DNA of 64,000 nt, from NCBI RefSeq assembly GCF_012489685.1, contig NC_080044.1, positions 22,610,369 through 22,674,368 on the forward strand. Direction: 5' to 3'. Position 1 is the first letter of the stretch; every line of letters begins with the position of its first letter. Shown here piece after piece: positions 12,397 to 25,000 of this stretch. The DNA is from Lotus japonicus (taxonomy: Eukaryota; Streptophyta; Magnoliopsida; Fabales; Fabaceae). A model generated the notes under the pieces. The model was not told the DNA's origin, did no database searches, and was given only the letters and a program-made list of their open reading frames with translations. The position numbers and the translations under genes were made by a program.

Positions 12397-15300
12397 TGTA
12401 ACACCCCGATTTCGGTGGAGTCACTTTAGTAACCAAAAATAAACTTAATGTGGAAAAACGTGAATATTTTTTTTTCGTCGATAATATAAACAAGACTGAA
12501 ATAAATAAAACGCAAATGCGAAAGACAACAGAACTAATATACAATATATATTACAGCCCCCGCTGTAAGTAGCAACCTCGTCACGAGTAACCTCCAGTGA
12601 TGGAAAGCAGAAAAGTGTAACGCCCGTAGGCAATATGTACAGACCAAAGTAAAGGTGAAGTGTCCGCAACACAAACCTCAAAAACGAGAATAAGTTAGCC
12701 CAATCGGCCTGGAACAAGACCTCCTAAGTCCAACCAACTCTCTGTGATTCCCGTAAAGAAACCACACAAAAAGCTATAGGTGGGAAACTACCATGTCCCC
12801 AAAGAAACAAATAATGGTCAGAGCTAAGACTCTACTCCTACACTAATCCTATCTCGAGGAGCTCACACCAGCACTAAAACCTACATGCTAGCATGATCGT
12901 CGTCTGAATCTGAATCCAGAACGACCAAGTCTACGTACACTACCCGTCCTCCTCTCGCAACCGCAATGCGCTCCGGTGCTGGCCTCTCGGGCTTAGGGCC
13001 CGAACCATGATCATCAATGATAGCAACGGTGGGTGTGCTGGACTCTGAAGAATGCACTCCCACAGGCTCCTCCTCTGAGGGGTCCTCATCATCCGAAGAC
13101 GACGGTGGTGGTGGCGCTCCTACTCCTGGCCCACAATGCACGCCGGGCGGCAGTTGAAGCTGGCAGTGCTCCTCCTCAGCACTCCATCCATCAAGTGTCC
13201 TACTCTGTCTACCCGATCCTCCATGATCCTCCCCGAGTACGTCGCACGATGGTTAGCGGGGTCGACCACCCACGCGCCGGGGTCATCCTGATCTATCATC
13301 TCATATCTAGTCCCCCCCGAAGGGTGGACCATCGTGAACCAATCCGCTAAAGACATCTGACAATAGGCGTAGTCCGCCAAAACACACACAGAAGACGCGA
13401 GGGTCAACTCTAAAGAATTATGTAAATAATACCACCAATAGATACAGATAAGAGATTAGCCACTTAGGCTTATAGCTAGAGATAGCATCCTAGGGTTGCA
13501 TATTCCACAATGACTATAAACGACAGTAATAACAAATAGCATGCATCAAATAGGAATAACAATTATCAATCACACTCAGCAACTAAGTCAGTATGCATGC
13601 TGCATGAGATGCAAATGACGGTTAACCCAGTTAACCAAATGCATTCCGGAAAGGATGGACATCAACAGATCAGCCCTAGCACCAGCCACGGTGGGACCAT
13701 TTCGGCCCGCGTGCCTCTTATACCAACAACAACGGTAGTCAGATCAGCATAAAACCCGAAGGCCTGCCATTTCGGTCTGCTACTAAGAGTCGCCTAATAG
13801 CGCTCTTACGCGGAAATCCGAGTCTTATGACCATTTTGGAATCCACCGAGGTTCGAAGTCCGTCTCGTGTTAATACCTCATTAATGGTGCATGAATGCGA
13901 AATGATTAGCCAAACAACGTCTCCGACCTCACTCGACACGTCGCCACGTGTTCTAGCTAAATTAATGTCTCTAAAAGCTTACCCTAAGGTAAAGTCGATT
14001 CTGCGACAAAAGACTTCTTTACAACAACATAATAACTCATGATGATCTCCAAATCATCCGACTCATCTCCATCCGATGGTCAAAACTGCTCAACGAGCAA
14101 AGAGTATCAACATACTCGGAAACTACCCGTTTCCCGACTTATCTCTCGGATAGCCCAAACAACACAACTGCTCCCAGAGCACAAGAGTATCAACATACCC
14201 AAAACTTCTTAATATTCTCAACACTTGGATCCGACGACACTTCTCGCTTTCCCAAAACTAATATTTGAATCCTAAGCTTCCTTTCGAAATTGTTATCATT
14301 ATTTGAAGATTTAGAGGTTGTTTAATGTCTTATGAGTTTTCCTTACAAAATAATTTCCTTTTAGTCTTATCGCAAATCTTATGAGTTTTCAGCATCCCGT
14401 AATCCCAATTAACTCTCCGAGAATGTCTCGATCCACTAAAACCATAACAAGGCCCGAATCTCATTCGTCCTATCAAACTTTCCCCAAAGTCTCAAAATAA
14501 AATCGGCATGACCTGCCCGCTATTCACACTCCTCAGTACCACAGATATGAGTGAAAGCATAGTTAAATCAGTACAGTCAACAAACATGCCATATATCAAG
14601 ACATTCTAGAATAATCACGTAGCACTTAGCATATAAAGCATGCATCACACATCCTAGATTACCCACTTAGCACGTACCATGTAATTCAATCTCAAAAACA
14701 GTCAGTAGATGAATCATCTACATTGTCAGCCGAAGCCTCAGAAAACATTTTTCCAGTCAAACACAAACAAGTGCATAAACAGTAAATCAAGTCGAAAGCA
14801 TCGACACTTAAGCATTAACTAAGGATTCAGTGAGTAGCCCTCACCTGTAGATTCTCCAGGATTGTCCTCGAAAGTTCCTTCACAATGAGCTCCTTGATCT
14901 TCAGGAAATTCTTCAAAAGAACCTTTAGAGTAAAACCACAGAATTCCATCAAAAACTATCAAAAACTCAGTAATCAATACTCACTAAGGTTACACGAAGT
15001 AGTATATACTCCGAGGTACGATAATCTAGCGCGAAAGGACAAGTTTTTGAAACAAGAATTTTCTTCCTCCCCCCTTAGGGTGCTCGGCCACTATAAAAGT
15101 CGGTGTAAAACTATTTTACCCGATAAGTTACTTTTTGCATCGAATGTCGGAAGAGAAAACTTCCTTCTGAAGAAAGATTGAAATCATTAAGAGAAATGGG
15201 TGTACGCGTGTGGAATCTTCATCTGAAGTTCCGAATAGAAAAAGTCTTCATCGTCGGTCGATTCTAGGGTTTTTGAACTATCAGGGTTCTAGTTTCGGCA

Positions 15301-15662
15301 AACTTCCGAGGATTGGAATCGGACGTTCGTAGATTCTAGGGTTTCGCCTCGAAACGATTGTCGTATAAGGAATAAGAGAAGCTCTAACATTTCTCTGAAG
15401 ATTTTTGGAATTAATTCCATCGTGACTTTAAGTGAAAACTAGCTATTTACTAGGGTTTCTGCCTTAGGTTTAAGCGTATATCGATCGTGCTATACCTTTT
15501 ATCGATTTTGATACAATCCTTAGACTTTTCCTGAACTTTCTCCTTCATAAATTTATTTCATTTAGTAAACTCCTGTTCAGGTTTCCCTTCACGATACATC
15601 AACCCTAATCGCGAATAAGAATTTTATTCACTTGGCATAAGTTTAAAAACTTGGGTCTTACA
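12397..15662 (-). repeat. 3' LTR of the Tekay-like element, internally deleted (3266 bp)
   Basis: It matches the 5' LTR except for a missing block of about 778 bp. The junction at 15093-15096 joins sequence equivalent to 23027 and about 23807 in the partner. The polypurine side is GGAGGGTAGTAA on the minus strand at 15663-15674. Confidence 0.9.
12881..13356 (-). pseudogene. Frameshifted LTR ORF in the 3' LTR
   Basis: From the ATG at 13356 the conserved block is intact through VSFN-equivalent residues, then a missing base near 13154 shifts the frame. The downstream half is open and ends VDLVVLDSDSDDDHASM. The same missing base is in the 5' LTR, so it pre-dates this insertion. Confidence 0.65.
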
Positions 15663-15699
15663 TTACTACCCTCCAAAAAGAAAGTTTCGACCTCGAAAC

Positions 15700-18600
15700 T
15701 TAAGGGTCAGTAAAAAGTTCTGGATACTGTTCTTGGATCTTCTCCTTCAGCTCCCATGTCGCATCACCGGTGTCTTTATTCCAAATGACTTTCACTAACT
15801 CGATCTCTTTTCCTCTCAACTGCTTTACCCTGGTGTCACCACTGCTAATTGGCGGTGTCTCGAAAGACAGATCATCCTTCAGCTTAATGTCATCCAGTTT
15901 GATAACATGTGTTGGATCCGCAATATATTTCCTCAGTTGTGACACGTGGAATACGTCATGAATGTTCGATAGAAATGGAGGTAGTGCAATCTGATAAGCG
16001 ACTGGTCCTATTCGACGAGTGATCTGATAAGGTCCAATAAACTTCGGCGTAAGCTTCTTTGACTTGATTGCTCGACCAACACCCGTAGTCTGAGTAACTC
16101 TCAGAAATACATGGTCTCCTTCTTCGAATTCCAGAGTTCTGCGCCTTTGATCTGCATAACTCTTCTGTCTACTCTGAGAAGTCTTCATTTTCTCTCTGAT
16201 CTGCTTGATCTTCTCGGTTGTCTGTTGCAGAAGTTCTGGTCCTACTAACAGATTCTCTCCATTTTGATACCAACACAAAGGTGTTCTACACTTGCGGCCA
16301 TACAAAGCCTCATACGGTGCCATACCTATGTTGGTATGAAAACTGTTGTTGTATGTGAACTCAATCAATGGCAATAGGTTATCCCAACTGCCCTTGTTGT
16401 CTAACAGGCAAGCTCGTAGCAAATCCTCCAATGATTGGATAGTTCTCTCAGTCTGTCCATCAGTCTGTGGATGATAAGCAGAACTTAGTCTCAGCCTCGT
16501 TACCAACGCCTTATGAAGAGTTCCCCAGAAATGTGAAGTAAATTTTGGATCTCGATCGGAAACAATACTGGTCGGTACTCCATGAAGTCGTACAATCTCA
16601 GCTATATATATCTCTGATAGTTTCTCCACGTTGTACGTAGTCCTCATAGGTACGAAATGAGCCGACTTAGTCAATCGATCCACTATTACCCAAATAGAAT
16701 CATATCCCTTTTGAGTTCTTGGCAAAGCCACGACGAAATCCATTGATATGCTATCCCATTTCCATTCTGGTACATCTAAGCTTTGTAGCATACCTGAAGA
16801 TTTCTGATGTTCCACCTTTGCTTTCTGACATGTCAAACATGCAGCTACATACTCAGCCACTTGTCTTTTCATTCCTGGCCACCAAAAATTTACCTTCAAG
16901 TCCTGATACATCTTTTTCATTCCAGGATGAATGCTCAACTTGCTCTTGTGACCTTCATCCATAATCAACCTCCTCAAGTCAGGGTTGTTAGGTACGCAAA
17001 CCCTATCCTTACACCGTAGGATATTGTCACTTCCTGCCTTGAATTCCGGGTCTTTACCTTGACTTACCAAGTTCCTTTTTCCGAGCAGAAACTCATCTTG
17101 TAACTGTTGGTCTCAGATTTCTTCCATCAATCCATTGGTAATTCTGATCATTCCGAACTTCAGTTCTCCCTCGGACAATCTCACATCCAAGCTCAAATCT
17201 TTAAATTGTTCCAGTAGTTGAAGTTCCTTAATCATCATTGACGAGATATGCATCTTCCTGCTCAAGGCATCAACAACAACATTCGCCTTTCCAGGATGAT
17301 ATTGTAGAGTAAACTCATAATCTTTGAGAAATTCCATCCACCGACGTTGTCTCATGTTCAGCTCCTTCTGCTCAAACAAGTACTTCAAGCTCTTATGATC
17401 ACTGAATATGGTGAAATTGCATCCATATAGGTGATGTCTCCAAATCTTCAGTGCAAATACGATGGCAGCTAGCTCTAAGTCATGAGTTGGATAATTCTTC
17501 TCATGAACCTTCAGTTGTCTTGAAGCATAAGCAACTACCTTCCGATCTTGCATCAGCACACATCCCAAACCTTGATGCGAAGCGTCACAATACACTTCAT
17601 AAGGTTCCTCTGGCTGCGGTAAGACGAGTACAGGTGACGTCGTCAAACGTTCCTTCATCGTCTGAAAACTAGTTTCGCACGCTTCGGTCCATGCAAAAGG
17701 TTGATCCTTCCTCGTAAGTTGAGTCAACGGTCCAACAATCTTGGCGAAATTTTCGATGAAGCGGCGATAGTAACCCGCCAAACCAACGAAACTCCTAATC
17801 TCAATCACTGTTCTCGGCCGTTCCCATGACAATACGGTCTCTACCTTTGCTGGGTCCACAGCTATCCCCTCCTTAGAGATCACATGGCCTAAGAATTTTA
17901 CCTCTTCGAGCCAAAATTCGCACTTAGAAGGATTGGCGTACAACTCCTTCTCCCTCAGCACCTGTAAAACTTGTCGCAAGTGCCCCTCATGATCCTCAGC
18001 ATTCTTTGAGTAGATCAGAATATCGTCGATAAACACCACGACGAACCGATCTAGGAATGTATGGAAGGTCTTGTTCATGTAATCCATGAATATGGCAAGT
18101 GCGTTCGTCACCCCAAATGGCATCACTAAGTACTCATAGTGTCCATAACGGGTTCTGAATGCTGTCTTCTGGATATCCTCAGTCTTGACTCTGATTTGAT
18201 GATATCCCGACTTCAGATCGATCTTTGAGAATATCGCAGCTCCTCGAAGTTGATCCATCAAATCATCAATTCTAGGTAACGAATACCTATTCTTGACGGT
18301 TACCTTGTTAAGTTGTCGGTAGTCGACACATAATCTAGATTTCCCGTCCTTCTTCTTCACCAATAAGACTGGCGCTCCCCAAGGTGAAACACTTGGTTAG
18401 ATAAATCCCTTCGACAAAAGATCTTCTAGTTGGGACTTCAATTCCACTAGCTCCGCAGGTGCCATACGATATGGTGCAATCGAAATCGGCCCCGTTCCCG
18501 GTACGATGTCAATAGCAAACTCAATGTCGCGTACAGGCGGCAATCCAGGTACATCGCCAGGAAAAACATCCCCGAAGTCTCTCACCACTGAAATATTATC

Positions 18601-20118
18601 AACTTCCGGATTCTCTTTACTCTCCAAGCTTAGAAAAACGGAATACTCTTGAGATCCCTCGTTCCAAGAGACGCTAATGTGATTGGCAGATAGATACTCG
18701 GAAAGATCCGAATCAGGAAATACCACTCTCTTTCGGTTGCAGTCCAAAAGACAATGATAGTGGGACAACCAATCCATTCCTAGGATAACATCTAGGTTCT
18801 TAAGAGTTAGGCATACTAGGTTAACATGGTAGACTCTATTGTTATATGTTATCGGACAGTACATACATGTCGTATTAGCAAGTAGAGTCTTGGCTGGAGT
18901 GGTAACTATAAGATCGAAGCTCAAAGCAGTAATAGGAAGTCTTAATCTGGTCGCACATTCTCTAGAGATAAATGAATGCGTTGCACCGGAATCGAAAAGT
19001 ACAGTTAGGAGATTACCGTCAATCTCGCAGTCTCCCCTAATCAGCCCATCGACCCCTTCAGCATCTTCACCATCCATGGTGTAGACTCTCGCCTTTGCAG
19101 CAGGACGCTTTCCCCGAGCAGTGTTGACGGTTGGTTCCGTCTTGGGTACCCTGCACTGAGCAGCAGTATGCCCCAATTTGTTACAGTTGAAGCATTGAGG
19201 TCTCGTGTCGGGACAAGCACGAGCATAGTGTCCCGGCTTCCCACACTTGAAGCAGGTCATCTCCCTGTTCTGAGTCTGCTCTCTAGAACCACCGGCAGCA
19301 CCCACCATGGGTCTGTAAGATCCTGAAGTAAATCCTCTACCAGCAGGACGTTGATACGGCCTCCTGTTCTGAAATTTCCCTCTGCTCTGAAAATTTTGAG
19401 AGCCCGACCTCATCGGCCCTCCAGTTCCGGTACGGTTCAACCTCCGGTTCTTCATCAGCTCCACTTCCGTGGCTTTCTCAACCAAAGACTGGAAACGCAT
19501 GATTCCCAGCGGCCTCACTGAGTCCTCAATATCAGGCCTCAATCCATTAACAAAGCGCTTGCACATGTAGCGCTCATCAACATGATCATTAAAGAATTGA
19601 AAATGCTTCGCCAAAGACTCCAGCTTGGAAGCAAATTCTGGTACAGACATACCTCCTTGACGGAGTGTCAGAAACTGTGCCTACCGCTCATCCCGAGCAC
19701 TTGTTGGAAAATACTTCTCCAAGAATGCAGTCCGAAAGGAGTTCCAGTTGATCTCCTCCTGATTAGCTTCCATAATCCCCCTGGTGCCCTTCCACCACTA
19801 CTCAGCATCACCGAGCAGTAGATAAGTCGCCATGCCTACTTTGGCACCCTCAACAGTCTGCAAAACACCGAAAATCTTCTCGATTTCCTGGATCCAGAGA
19901 TCCGCCTTATCCGGGTCAGTACCACCCGAGAACTTTGGTGGGTTTTGCCTCCTGAAGTCATTCAGGCTTTTGTTCTGGTCCAGAGTTACTTCCCTCTGGC
20001 GTTGATGCTGATCACGTGCCTCCTCAGCAGCACGCCTCATAGCATTATCGTTCGCTTGCGCTGTCACAGCTTGGGCCATTGTGGCCATCATCTCGGCTAA
20101 CTGGTTAGTGTTCACCAT
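15700..20118 (-). pseudogene. Tekay-like gag-pol polyprotein with four in-frame stops
   Basis: One frame of about 1473 codons runs from the ATG at 20118 to 15700, broken by stops at 19798-19800, 19681-19683, 18397-18399 and 17113-17115. Order of domains: gag, two zinc knuckles (CFKCGKPGHYARAC, CFNCNKLGHTAAQC), aspartic protease (LFDSGATHSF), reverse transcriptase ([17 protein letters not shown]), RNase H ([10 protein letters not shown]), integrase zinc finger (HHCC near 17000-16830), integrase core with Asp-Asp-Glu (SMDFVV, SDRDPKF, TDGQTER), GPY/F-like motif and a chromodomain-like tail (VKVIWN to ATWELKE). RT has Leu where NAPA motifs have Pro. Catalytic residues are kept, and the frame is not shifted, so decay is by point mutation only. 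The shared frame shows this was one polyprotein. Confidence 0.9.
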
Positions 20119-20314
20119 GTTCTGTTAAGTGAAACAAACAGTTAGTACTTATCATAAGATAGCATCTAGCATAACTATACAATATGATTAAGCAATAACT
20201 TCAATCAATTCTAAGCGAAAAATCGCTTGCAGACAATCAATTTTCACTCTTTGCAGAGTCACACAACCTAGCACAGAAGACCTATTCCCCAAAGACTCCC
20301 GAAAGACTCGACAA

Positions 20315-20326
20315 GCTCTGATACCA
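20315..20326 (-). other. Primer-binding site, initiator tRNA-Met
   Basis: On the minus strand this reads TGGTATCAGAGC, complementary to the 3' end of plant initiator tRNA-Met, three bases inside the 5' LTR. Confidence 0.92.
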
Positions 20327-20329
20327 CAA

Positions 20330-23300
20330 TGTAACACCCCGATTTCGGTGGCGTCACTTTAGTAACCAAAAATAAACTTAATGCGGAAAAACGTGAATAT
20401 TTTTTTTTCGTCGATAATATAAACAAGACTGAAATAAATAAAACGCAAATGCGAAAGACAACAGAACTAATATACAATATATATCACAGCCCCCGCTGTA
20501 AGTAGCAACCTCGTCACGAGTAACCTCCAGTGACGGAAAGTAGAAAAGTGTAACGCCCGTAGGCAATATGTACAGACCAAAGTAAAGGTGAAGTGTCCGC
20601 AACACAAACCTCAAAAACAAGAATAAGTTAGCCCAATCGGCCTGGAACAAGACCTCCTAAGTCCAACCAACTCTCTGTGATTCCCGTAAAGAAACCACAC
20701 AAAAAGCTATAGGTGGGAAACTACCCTGTCCCCAAAGAAACAAATAATGGTCAGAGCTAAGACTCTACTCCTACACTAATCCTATCTCGAGGAGCTCACA
20801 CCAGCACTAAAACCTACATGCTAGCATGATCGTCGTCTGAATCTGAATCCAGAACGACCAAGTCTACGTACACTACCCGTCCTCCTCTCGCAACCGCAAT
20901 GCGCTCCGGTGCTGGCCTCTCGGGCTTAGGGCCCGAACCATGATCATCAATGATAGCAACGGTGGGTGTGCTGGACTCTGAAGAATGCACTCCCACAGGG
21001 TCCTCCTCTGAGGGGTCCTCATCATCCGAAGACGACGGTGGTGGTGGCGCTCCTACTCCTGGCCCAAAATGCACGCCAGGCGGCAGTTGAAGCTGGCAGT
21101 GCTCCTCCTCAGCACTCCTTCCATCAAGTGTCCTACTCTGTCTACCCGATCCTCCATGATCCTCCCCGAGTACGTCGCACGATGGTTAGCGGGGTCGACC
21201 ACCCACGCGCCGGGGTCATCCTGATCTACAATCTCATATCTAGTCCCCCCGAAGGGTGGACCATCGTGAACTAATCCGCTAAAGACATCTGACAATAGGC
21301 GTAGTCCGCCAAAACAAACACAGAAGACGCGTGGGTCAACTCCAAAGAATTATGTAAATAATATCACCAATAGATACACATAAGAGATTAGCCACTTAGG
21401 CTTATAGCTAGAGATAGCATCCTAGGGTTGCATATTCCACAAAGACTATAAACGACAGTAATAACAAATAGCATGCATCAAATAGGATTAAAAATTATCA
21501 ATCACACTCAGCAACATAGTCAGTATGCATGCTGCATGAAATGCAAATGACGGTTAACCCAGTTAACCAAATGCATTCCGGAAAGGATGGACATCAACGG
21601 ATCAGCCCTAGCACCAGCCACGGTGGGACCATTTCGGCCCGCGTGCCTCTTATACCAACAACAACGGTAGTCAGATCAGCATAAAACCCGAAGGCCTGCC
21701 ATTTCGGTCTGCTACTAAGAGTCGCCTAATAGCGCTCTTACGCGGAAATCCGGGTCTTATGACCATTTTGGAATCCACCGAGGTCCGAAGTCCGTCTCGT
21801 GTTAATACCTCATTAATGGTGCATGAATGCGAAATGATTAGCCAAACAACGTCTCCGACCTCACTCGACACGTTGCCACGTGTTCTAGCTAAATTAATGT
21901 CTCTAAAAGCTTACCCTAAGGTAAAGTCGATTCTGCGACAAAAGACACTTCTTTACAACAACATAATAACTCATGATGATCTCCAAATCATCCGACTCAT
22001 CTCCATCCGATGGTCAAAACTGCTCAACGAGCAAAGAGTATCAACATACTCGGAAACTACCCGTTTCCCGACTTATCTGTCGGATAGCCCAAACAACACA
22101 ACTGCTCCCAGAGCACAAGAGTATCAACATACCCAAAACTTCTTAATATTCTCAACACTTGGATCCGACGACACTTCTCGCTTTCCCAAAACTAAGATTT
22201 GAATCCTAAGCTTCCTTTCGAGTTTGTTATCATTATTTGAAGATTTAGAGGTTGTTTAATGCCTTATGAGTTTTCCTTACAAAATAATTTCCTTTTAGTC
22301 TTATCGCAAATCTTATGAGTTTTCAACATCTCGTAATCCCAATTAACTCCCCGAGAATGTCTCGATCCACTAAAACCATAACAAGGCCCGAATCTCATTC
22401 GTCCTATCAAACTTTCCCCAAAGTCTCAAAATAAAATCAGCATGACCTGCCCGCTATTCTCACTCCTCAGTACCACAGATATGAGTGAAAGCATAGTTAA
22501 ATCAGTACAGTCAACAAACATGTCATATATCAAGACATTCTAGAATAATCACGTAGCACTTAGCATATAAAGCATGCATCACACATCCTAGATTACCCAC
22601 TTAGCACGTACCATGTAATTCAATCTCAAAAACAGTCAGTAGATGAATCATCTACATTGTCAGCCGAAGCCTCAGAAAACATTTTTCCAGTCAAACACAA
22701 ACAAGTGCATAAACAGTAAATCAAGTCGAAAGCATCGACACTTAAGCATTAACTAAGGATTCATTGAGTAGCCCTCACCTGTAGATTCTTCAGGATTGTC
22801 CTCGAAAGTTCCTTCACAATGAGCTCCTTGATCTTCAGGAAATTCTTCAAAAGAACCTTTAGAGTAAAACCACAGAATTCCATCAAAAACTATCAGAAAC
22901 TCAGTAATCAATACCCACTAAGGTTACACGAAGTAGTATATACTCCAAGGTACGATAATCTAGCGCGAAAGGACAAGTTTTTGAAACAAGAATTTTCTTC
23001 CTCCCCCCTTAGGGTGCTCGGCCACTATTGGTAATTAGGTGGGTCGATTTTTCTTCGATCAAACTTGGTTCCTAGGTTATTATTAGTCGTAACTAAGGGT
23101 ATTCTAAACTCGGAAAAATTATCGGATCGAAAACTGTCGCAGGGGTAATTTGGTCAATATTTTTAGCTCAGAATTTCAAAACTGAAATTTCAAAAAGCAA
23201 ATTGGATGGGGACGTCACCAACGACGTTTATGACAACTAATCCTACTAGCACTAAGCTAAGGCGATAGTTTTCAGCCCAAAGGACGAAGCTTTGCCCCAA

Positions 23301-24373
23301 AATGGGTATTTTAAGCAGAATTGAAACTCGACGGTAGTTTTTCGAGAATCGGCGCAGTATTATTAGCTAAACATGCTCTTGGGCACGTAGGGAAGATGTT
23401 TAGATAGAAAAATGAAGTTATCAGGATAGTTTTGCAAAAACCTCAAAACTATGAGCACAGAAAGACATAGAGAAAAGCTATGGAAAAGACGATCAGAGGT
23501 AAGGATTAGCGACTATACCTCGATACCTTCAAGCAGCAACTGTTGAATCAACGATCAAGCAAGAAATGAAGAAAATCTCTTCTCTTCCTCCTCTTGGTGA
23601 AACTCGCGGGTTTGGAGAGAAAATGGTGAAGTTTTTGCCATTTTTTCTCATTTTCTTGCTATATATAGAGGTTGGAAAAACGCGGGAAAATGAAAGTTTC
23701 GCGATTCCGATTTTTCCGGCTTCATTCTATGTGAATTCTAAGATAGGTTTTGGCGACATAAATCCAAAACTCAAAAGAGGTTTCCTTGTATTTTAGGTGA
23801 CTAATGCGAAGTTGGTGTAAAACTATTTTACCCGATAAGTTACTTTTTGAATCGAATGTCGGAAGAGAAAACTTCCTTCTGAAGAAAGATTGAAATCGTC
23901 AAGAGAAATGGGTGTACGCGTGTGGAATCTTCATCTGAAGTTCCGAATAGAAAAAGTCTTCATCGTCGGTCGATTCTAGGGTTTTTGAACTATCAGGGTT
24001 CTAGTTTCGGCAAACTTCCGAGGATTGGAATCGGACGTTCGTAGATTCTAGGGTTCGCCTCGAAACGATTGTCGTATAAGGAATAAGAGAAGTTCTAACG
24101 TTTCTCTGAAGATTTTTGGAATTAATTCCATCGTGACTTTAAGTGAAAATTAGCTATTTACCAGGGTTTCTGCCTTAGGTTTAAGCGTATATCGATCGTG
24201 CTATACCTTTTATCGATTTTGATACAATCCTTAGACTTTTCCTGAACTTTCTCCTTCATAAATTTATTTCATTTAGTAAACTCTTGTTCAGGTTTCCCTT
24301 CACGATATATCAACCCTAATCGCGAATAAGAATTTTATTCACTTGGCATAAGTTTAAAAACTTGGGTCTTACA
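20330..24373 (-). repeat. 5' LTR of the Tekay-like element (4044 bp)
   Basis: In element orientation it runs from 24373 to 20330 and borders the primer-binding site. It is the full-length form; its partner lacks about 778 bp. Confidence 0.92.
20814..21288 (-). pseudogene. Broken LTR ORF in the 5' LTR
   Basis: The ATG is at 21288. The Trp codon of the conserved DWF motif is TAG. A C-run length change and a 1-base loss near 21087 break the frame again. The C-terminal half stays open and ends VDLVVLDSDSDDDHASM. Confidence 0.6.
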
Positions 24374-24378
24374 CAACG

Positions 24379-24891
24379 CAAAACTTCAAATTCCCAATTC
24401 AAGTAAACAAAATGAAGGGAGAAGAGAAACAAACCGGATGAGACGATTTTGAACTGTGAGGGCAGAGAAATGGACCTGAGATGTAAAATAGAGTTTTGTG
24501 AGTTCTTACTAGAAGCAAAATTGAAACTCAGATCGAAGTGGAGTGGAGTTCTTACCAGTAAAATGCAAATGAAGCTGAGATTGAGCGTTTTCTTGTGAAA
24601 CACTGGAGATTGAGGAATCAGGAAGAGGATTGAGAGAAGATTTTAGGGTTTAATCGAGAGTGGAATCAGGAGAGTGAAATTGAGAGTCGAATCAGAAGAG
24701 ATCAGTGGAGGTTGAAATCGGTGGAAATCAGGTTGCAATCGGTGGAAATCGGTGGAAATCAGGATCAAATCGGTGGAAATCGAGATCAAATATGGTTGCA
24801 ATCGTGAGCTTTCATGGTAAAGGAGAGAACGAGAACGAGTTCAGAGTGAGAGTGCGAGTGAGAGTGAGAGTGAGATGAGAGGTAATTAACG
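24379..24891. other. CACTA right interior, no gene recognised
   Basis: GA-rich sequence with a short irregular repeat of GGTGGAAATC around 24715-24795 and GAGTGAGAGT runs near 24840-24880. No protein is recognised on either strand. Confidence 0.5.
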
Positions 24892-25000
24892 AAATATTTT
24901 GCGGGGGTTATTAAAACCCCCGTTAACTATTAAAAATTAACGACATTTGCGGGGGTTATCAAAACCCCCGCTAAAAAGCCCCCACTAAATAACGTTTTTT
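24892..25000. repeat. CACTA right subterminal repeats
   Basis: Paired GCGGGGGTTAT and AAAACCCCCG blocks at 24901-24985 mirror the left-end repeats and lead into the terminal inverted repeat. Adjacent pairs are inverted and could form short hairpins. Confidence 0.75.

Larger units (their letters stand above)
12397..24373 (-). mobile_element. Full-length Tekay/Del-like Ty3/gypsy chromovirus
   Basis: Two long LTRs (TGTAAGACCC to GGTGTTACA on the minus strand) bracket one gag-pol frame with a C-terminal chromodomain-like segment, the layout of Tekay/Del chromoviruses. The flanking 5-mers are TAACG (12392-12396) and CAACG (24374-24378), a duplication with one changed base. The LTRs differ at about 1-2% of positions in the first kilobase compared by eye, so the insertion is fairly recent. 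Four in-frame stops make it non-autonomous now. Confidence 0.92.

Noticed and set aside
18839..19084. Plus-strand ORFs across the Tekay-like gag-pol
   Set aside because: They are shadows of the recognised minus-strand polyprotein.
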